Below, one piece after another: positions 60,986 to 64,000 of a stretch of 64,000 bases of DNA. This stretch comes from Sipunculus nudus (Eukaryota; Annelida; Sipuncula; Golfingiida; Sipunculidae), in contig CM049319.1 of the NCBI GenBank assembly GCA_026874595.1, forward strand, positions 65,156,417 to 65,220,416, in the 5' to 3' direction. Numbering within the stretch: the stretch's first letter is position 1; every line of letters starts with the position of its first letter. Made by a program: the position numbers and the translations under genes. Below the pieces are notes generated by a model. That model had not been told where the DNA came from. It searched no databases and saw only the letters and a list, made by a program, of their open reading frames with translations.

Positions 60986-60989
60986 AGCA

Positions 60990-62087
60990 TTTGTCTTCGT
61001 TACATTATATATCGTGATGTCTCCAACCAGCACGGTGCCTGAGTTACACAGGACACTTTGGATCAGTTGTCCGACCTATTTCAGTCTATGTTGACTTTAC
61101 TCATATTCACACAAAAGCGAATAAACATAACACCAATTTGTGAATTAAAGCCAATGGAGTCACGAAGGGGTTTTCAATTAAATATACATTCTGAAATGAC
61201 TTTATCCGAAATGAGTAACTGCGTAAAATAAACACAGTTATACATGTATTTTGTATAATGTTACCCTCTCTTCTAACCACTATCCAGCAAAAGGACCATG
61301 AATGTGTATATAAAAGACATTCCCTGCGGATATGATGACAACTTGAAGGGGCCATAATCACATACTAGGTATGTTAAATATACATGAAATATAGTGTTAC
61401 CTCCTTTTAATATTATTGTATATGCCAATATTTCGTTCTAAACCCGTTTGCTTAGTCCTGCAAACGAGTTGAAATAAGCTTGCACCGGGCGGGCTCAGTG
61501 GCACGAGAAATTAATATAGCGCAAACACCACCGCATTGCAACACCATAAATAAAAAATAACTTATTTTCAAACCGATAGTTCCTCTTTTTCACTTGTGTC
61601 ATATTTGTTTTCTTTGTATCGGAGTGCTGAAGATCGAACCTCTGGTCACACAATCTTGTTATGGTAAACAAACACATTGTTTACTCACACCAAGAGCCCA
61701 AAGCAACGTATAAAACAAGGGAAATGGAGGTAGTAAGTCTGTATGCCGGGACGGTTTTGCTGGAAATCTTTTTTATTTAATCAGAATGAGATATTAGCTC
61801 GATATAATACACGTGTTTTTGCAAATGATTTTGAATCTTAAATGTTTAAATGTTCATCGAACACGGAGACCTTTCTTTATTTGTTTCTGGCTCTGACACA
61901 GCTGGGCATGTAGTACATTACTTCATACTATTTTTATTTTTTTTTTTCAATAAATCTGACGAAGATCCGGCGAGAATATTTCGTAAAGTTCTTAAGTAAA
62001 ATTATGTAATAATAAATGAATAAATATATTTTGTTTTTGTGTATATGTATAAATATAAATGTATATATATATGTATAAACGAATATT

Positions 62088-62124
<37 letters not shown>

Positions 62125-64000
62125 CACCCCAATTGCCCGGTGTTACCTTTACCAAGTTTAACCCTATTACGTTTATCCCGGATCTTTTTCAGTGGTTTGA
62201 GCACAGCCCTTTGTACCCAAGCGGCAGAAACTCACCTGGCCGGTCATCATATATAACTAGCATGGGTGCATGGTGACTCGGGTTAAGGTCATATGAGAGC
62301 ATTTTGATGGGGTTCGTTGGTTGACCCCTATTGGTGCTCCAGGTTACCTCCAAAATTTAATGAATCGATCCTTGGGTGTTTTCCCAACCTTCAAAATGTC
62401 TATACAATCTGTATAGATTATCTGTGCACACATTTCCTTAGAGACAAGACAATCTTTCACGACCTGACATATATAAGTGCGGGCTTCTTTGTAAAGTCAT
62501 TATCAAGAAATCTCAAGGATTCCTTGTCGAGAAACTAGACCATATATATGAATAACACCCCTAAAATCATTTTAACGTTAAAGAAAAGTTTGTGTGAAGC
62601 TGAATAATTCTCTTCAAGTTTGCCAATACGCGAAAAAGCAAGAGAAAATATCTATTTTGAAAAATGCTGCAAAATTTGACATTATTTAAGAAATTCCGTA
62701 AAGGGATGATCGCAGGGTCTTCTAAACAAACTACACTCGTGAACTTCACTACAGTGGATGAAATCGGCCCAAGGAAAACCCGTTCCGGACGATCCGGGGT
62801 AGAGTCGTAGATACCTGCCCAAGGCAAGAAGGGGTAAAATGTACTAATAACGTTCACGCCAAAATGTACACAAAGCAAGAGGGTATATATGGCTTCCATC
62901 AACATTTTCACTATTCGGGAAGAGACTATTTACCACAGTGGCGGATCATCAGTTTTGTTTGTGAGTTCACATGTGTAAATCCATAACTCGTAGCTTAATG
63001 TTAAGATTACAAACTGTTTACCACGATTCAAATGTAATAGGATGGATGATCGTTACAGTACAGTCCCCCATATGGCTTGCATCACAAATCAAGTAAGGCA
63101 TGCTGGTCCACAGAAGTTAGGCAATCCTTTCCAGACAGACAGACAGAGAGAGAGAGAGAGAGGGAGAGATTGTTACACAATGAAAAATAGTTGAATCAAC
63201 CTACACAGTCCGTATTGATAGAAAGCCGATGATAACCCTATGTTTAATGTATGCTTTCAGTCTAATCCCCCGGGTGGTATACCTGACCCGTTTCTGTTCT
63301 ATTGTAAAGATGGTCATTATAGATAATCACGTCAATAAAAATCGTACAACCAGTCCCTTCTTGAATGTGACTTTGTACTTTCTTGGGCTGCTCGTCGAAC
63401 TTTCAGGTGGGTAGTTTTCTTTCTCAACCAACATGACTTTAAATATGTACATTAATAGAATCTTCATACCTTATATATTATTAAATAATTCTTAATATTC
63501 TTATATATTTATTAAGTATGCCACAGGTGTAGAACTTGTATACTCTTAATTCTTGGTGTATTTACGGCATAATCTCAACCAATGAGATGCTCGGGGTAAA
63601 CAATGAAAAAAAATCCTCCGAAACGATTGTTATTTTGTCATGTTAAAGACCTATGCGTCTAAAAGGGTTTGTTAATTATATGTATAAGTTGAATTAAACA
63701 CAAACATCGCAGCACTTTGGGAGCGCACATCTCCGAAAACGAAGTTTGTTTGTCTATATAGTTTCTTAATTTAATCAGCGATTCCCCAACCCGTTAATAA
63801 TTCACGCATGTCTGCCAGACCTCTATTTGTTTGTATAAACAGAAGGACATGTCTAAGATGTAATTGGATAATATCAATAACAAGAAGGGATTTCTAACTT
63901 TTTAATTATGTTGGAGATTAGCGCCAATCCGGCCCTCTGACATAAGGGAGACTATGACCAGCTTACCGGCTGTCAGAGTAGGCTTACCAGCTCAATTAAC
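60990..64000. other. Right-end intergenic DNA
   Basis: Contains (TA)n at about 62092-62120 and a short (GA)n near 63143-63160. One weak candidate signal-peptide exon (about 62811-62903) is discussed among the findings. Nothing else is supported. Confidence 0.5.

Noticed and set aside
61490-61650. A further tRNA-derived SINE (GGTTCGATC on the minus strand)
   Set aside because: Only a weak B-box-like word and no recognisable A box or shared body.
15407-64000. CRISPR arrays, prokaryotic operons or phage genes
   Set aside because: No regularly spaced short repeats with unique spacers and no bacterial-type gene packing; the window is clearly intron-containing eukaryotic DNA.

Overview
The window looks like AT-rich nuclear DNA of a marine invertebrate, probably a lophotrochozoan and perhaps a mollusc. 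The evidence is spliced genes with long introns, many (TA)n microsatellites, tRNA-derived SINEs, MITE-like inverted-repeat elements, a truncated LINE and a decayed terminal-inverted-repeat element. The species assignment is an inference. No bacterial features such as operons, Shine-Dalgarno sites or rRNA were seen.

Two spliced genes, both on the minus strand, can be reconstructed. Gene 1 (27421 down to 819, continuing past the left edge) encodes a giant secreted mucin-like protein. A signal-peptide exon (27337-27421) is followed by a 12.9-kb intron, a 3.66-kb exon (10770-14426), a 1.2-kb intron and an 8.7-kb exon (819-9533) that ends in a consensus splice donor. All three visible junctions are phase 1. 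At least 4152 residues are encoded here, with no cysteine seen in the two big exons. The large exon carries three tandem arrays with periods of 30 bp, 27/54 bp (organised into a 408-bp higher-order unit) and 48 bp. All three arrays repeat Asn-X-Thr sequons.

Gene 2 (51445 down to 38889) is a six-exon, 377-residue type I membrane protein. It has a signal peptide, a predicted beta-sandwich ectodomain, a short linker, 17 Gly-X-Y collagen triplets, one transmembrane helix and a 45-residue tail. Exon phases agree at all five junctions, so the model is well supported even though I cannot name the family.

Between the genes (31845-36435) lies a 4.6-kb element with long terminal inverted repeats. It carries a frameshifted minus-strand gene of a multi-copy metazoan family that ends in a tesmin/TSO1-like CXC cysteine cluster, and a SINE has inserted into it. 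The introns of gene 2 hold two further inverted-repeat elements (45434-46345 and 46761-47717) and a tandem duplication. To the right, 51.4-64 kb is mostly repeats: direct repeats, a 5'-truncated LINE 3' end and SINEs. It holds no gene I can defend, only two weak candidate first exons on the minus strand.
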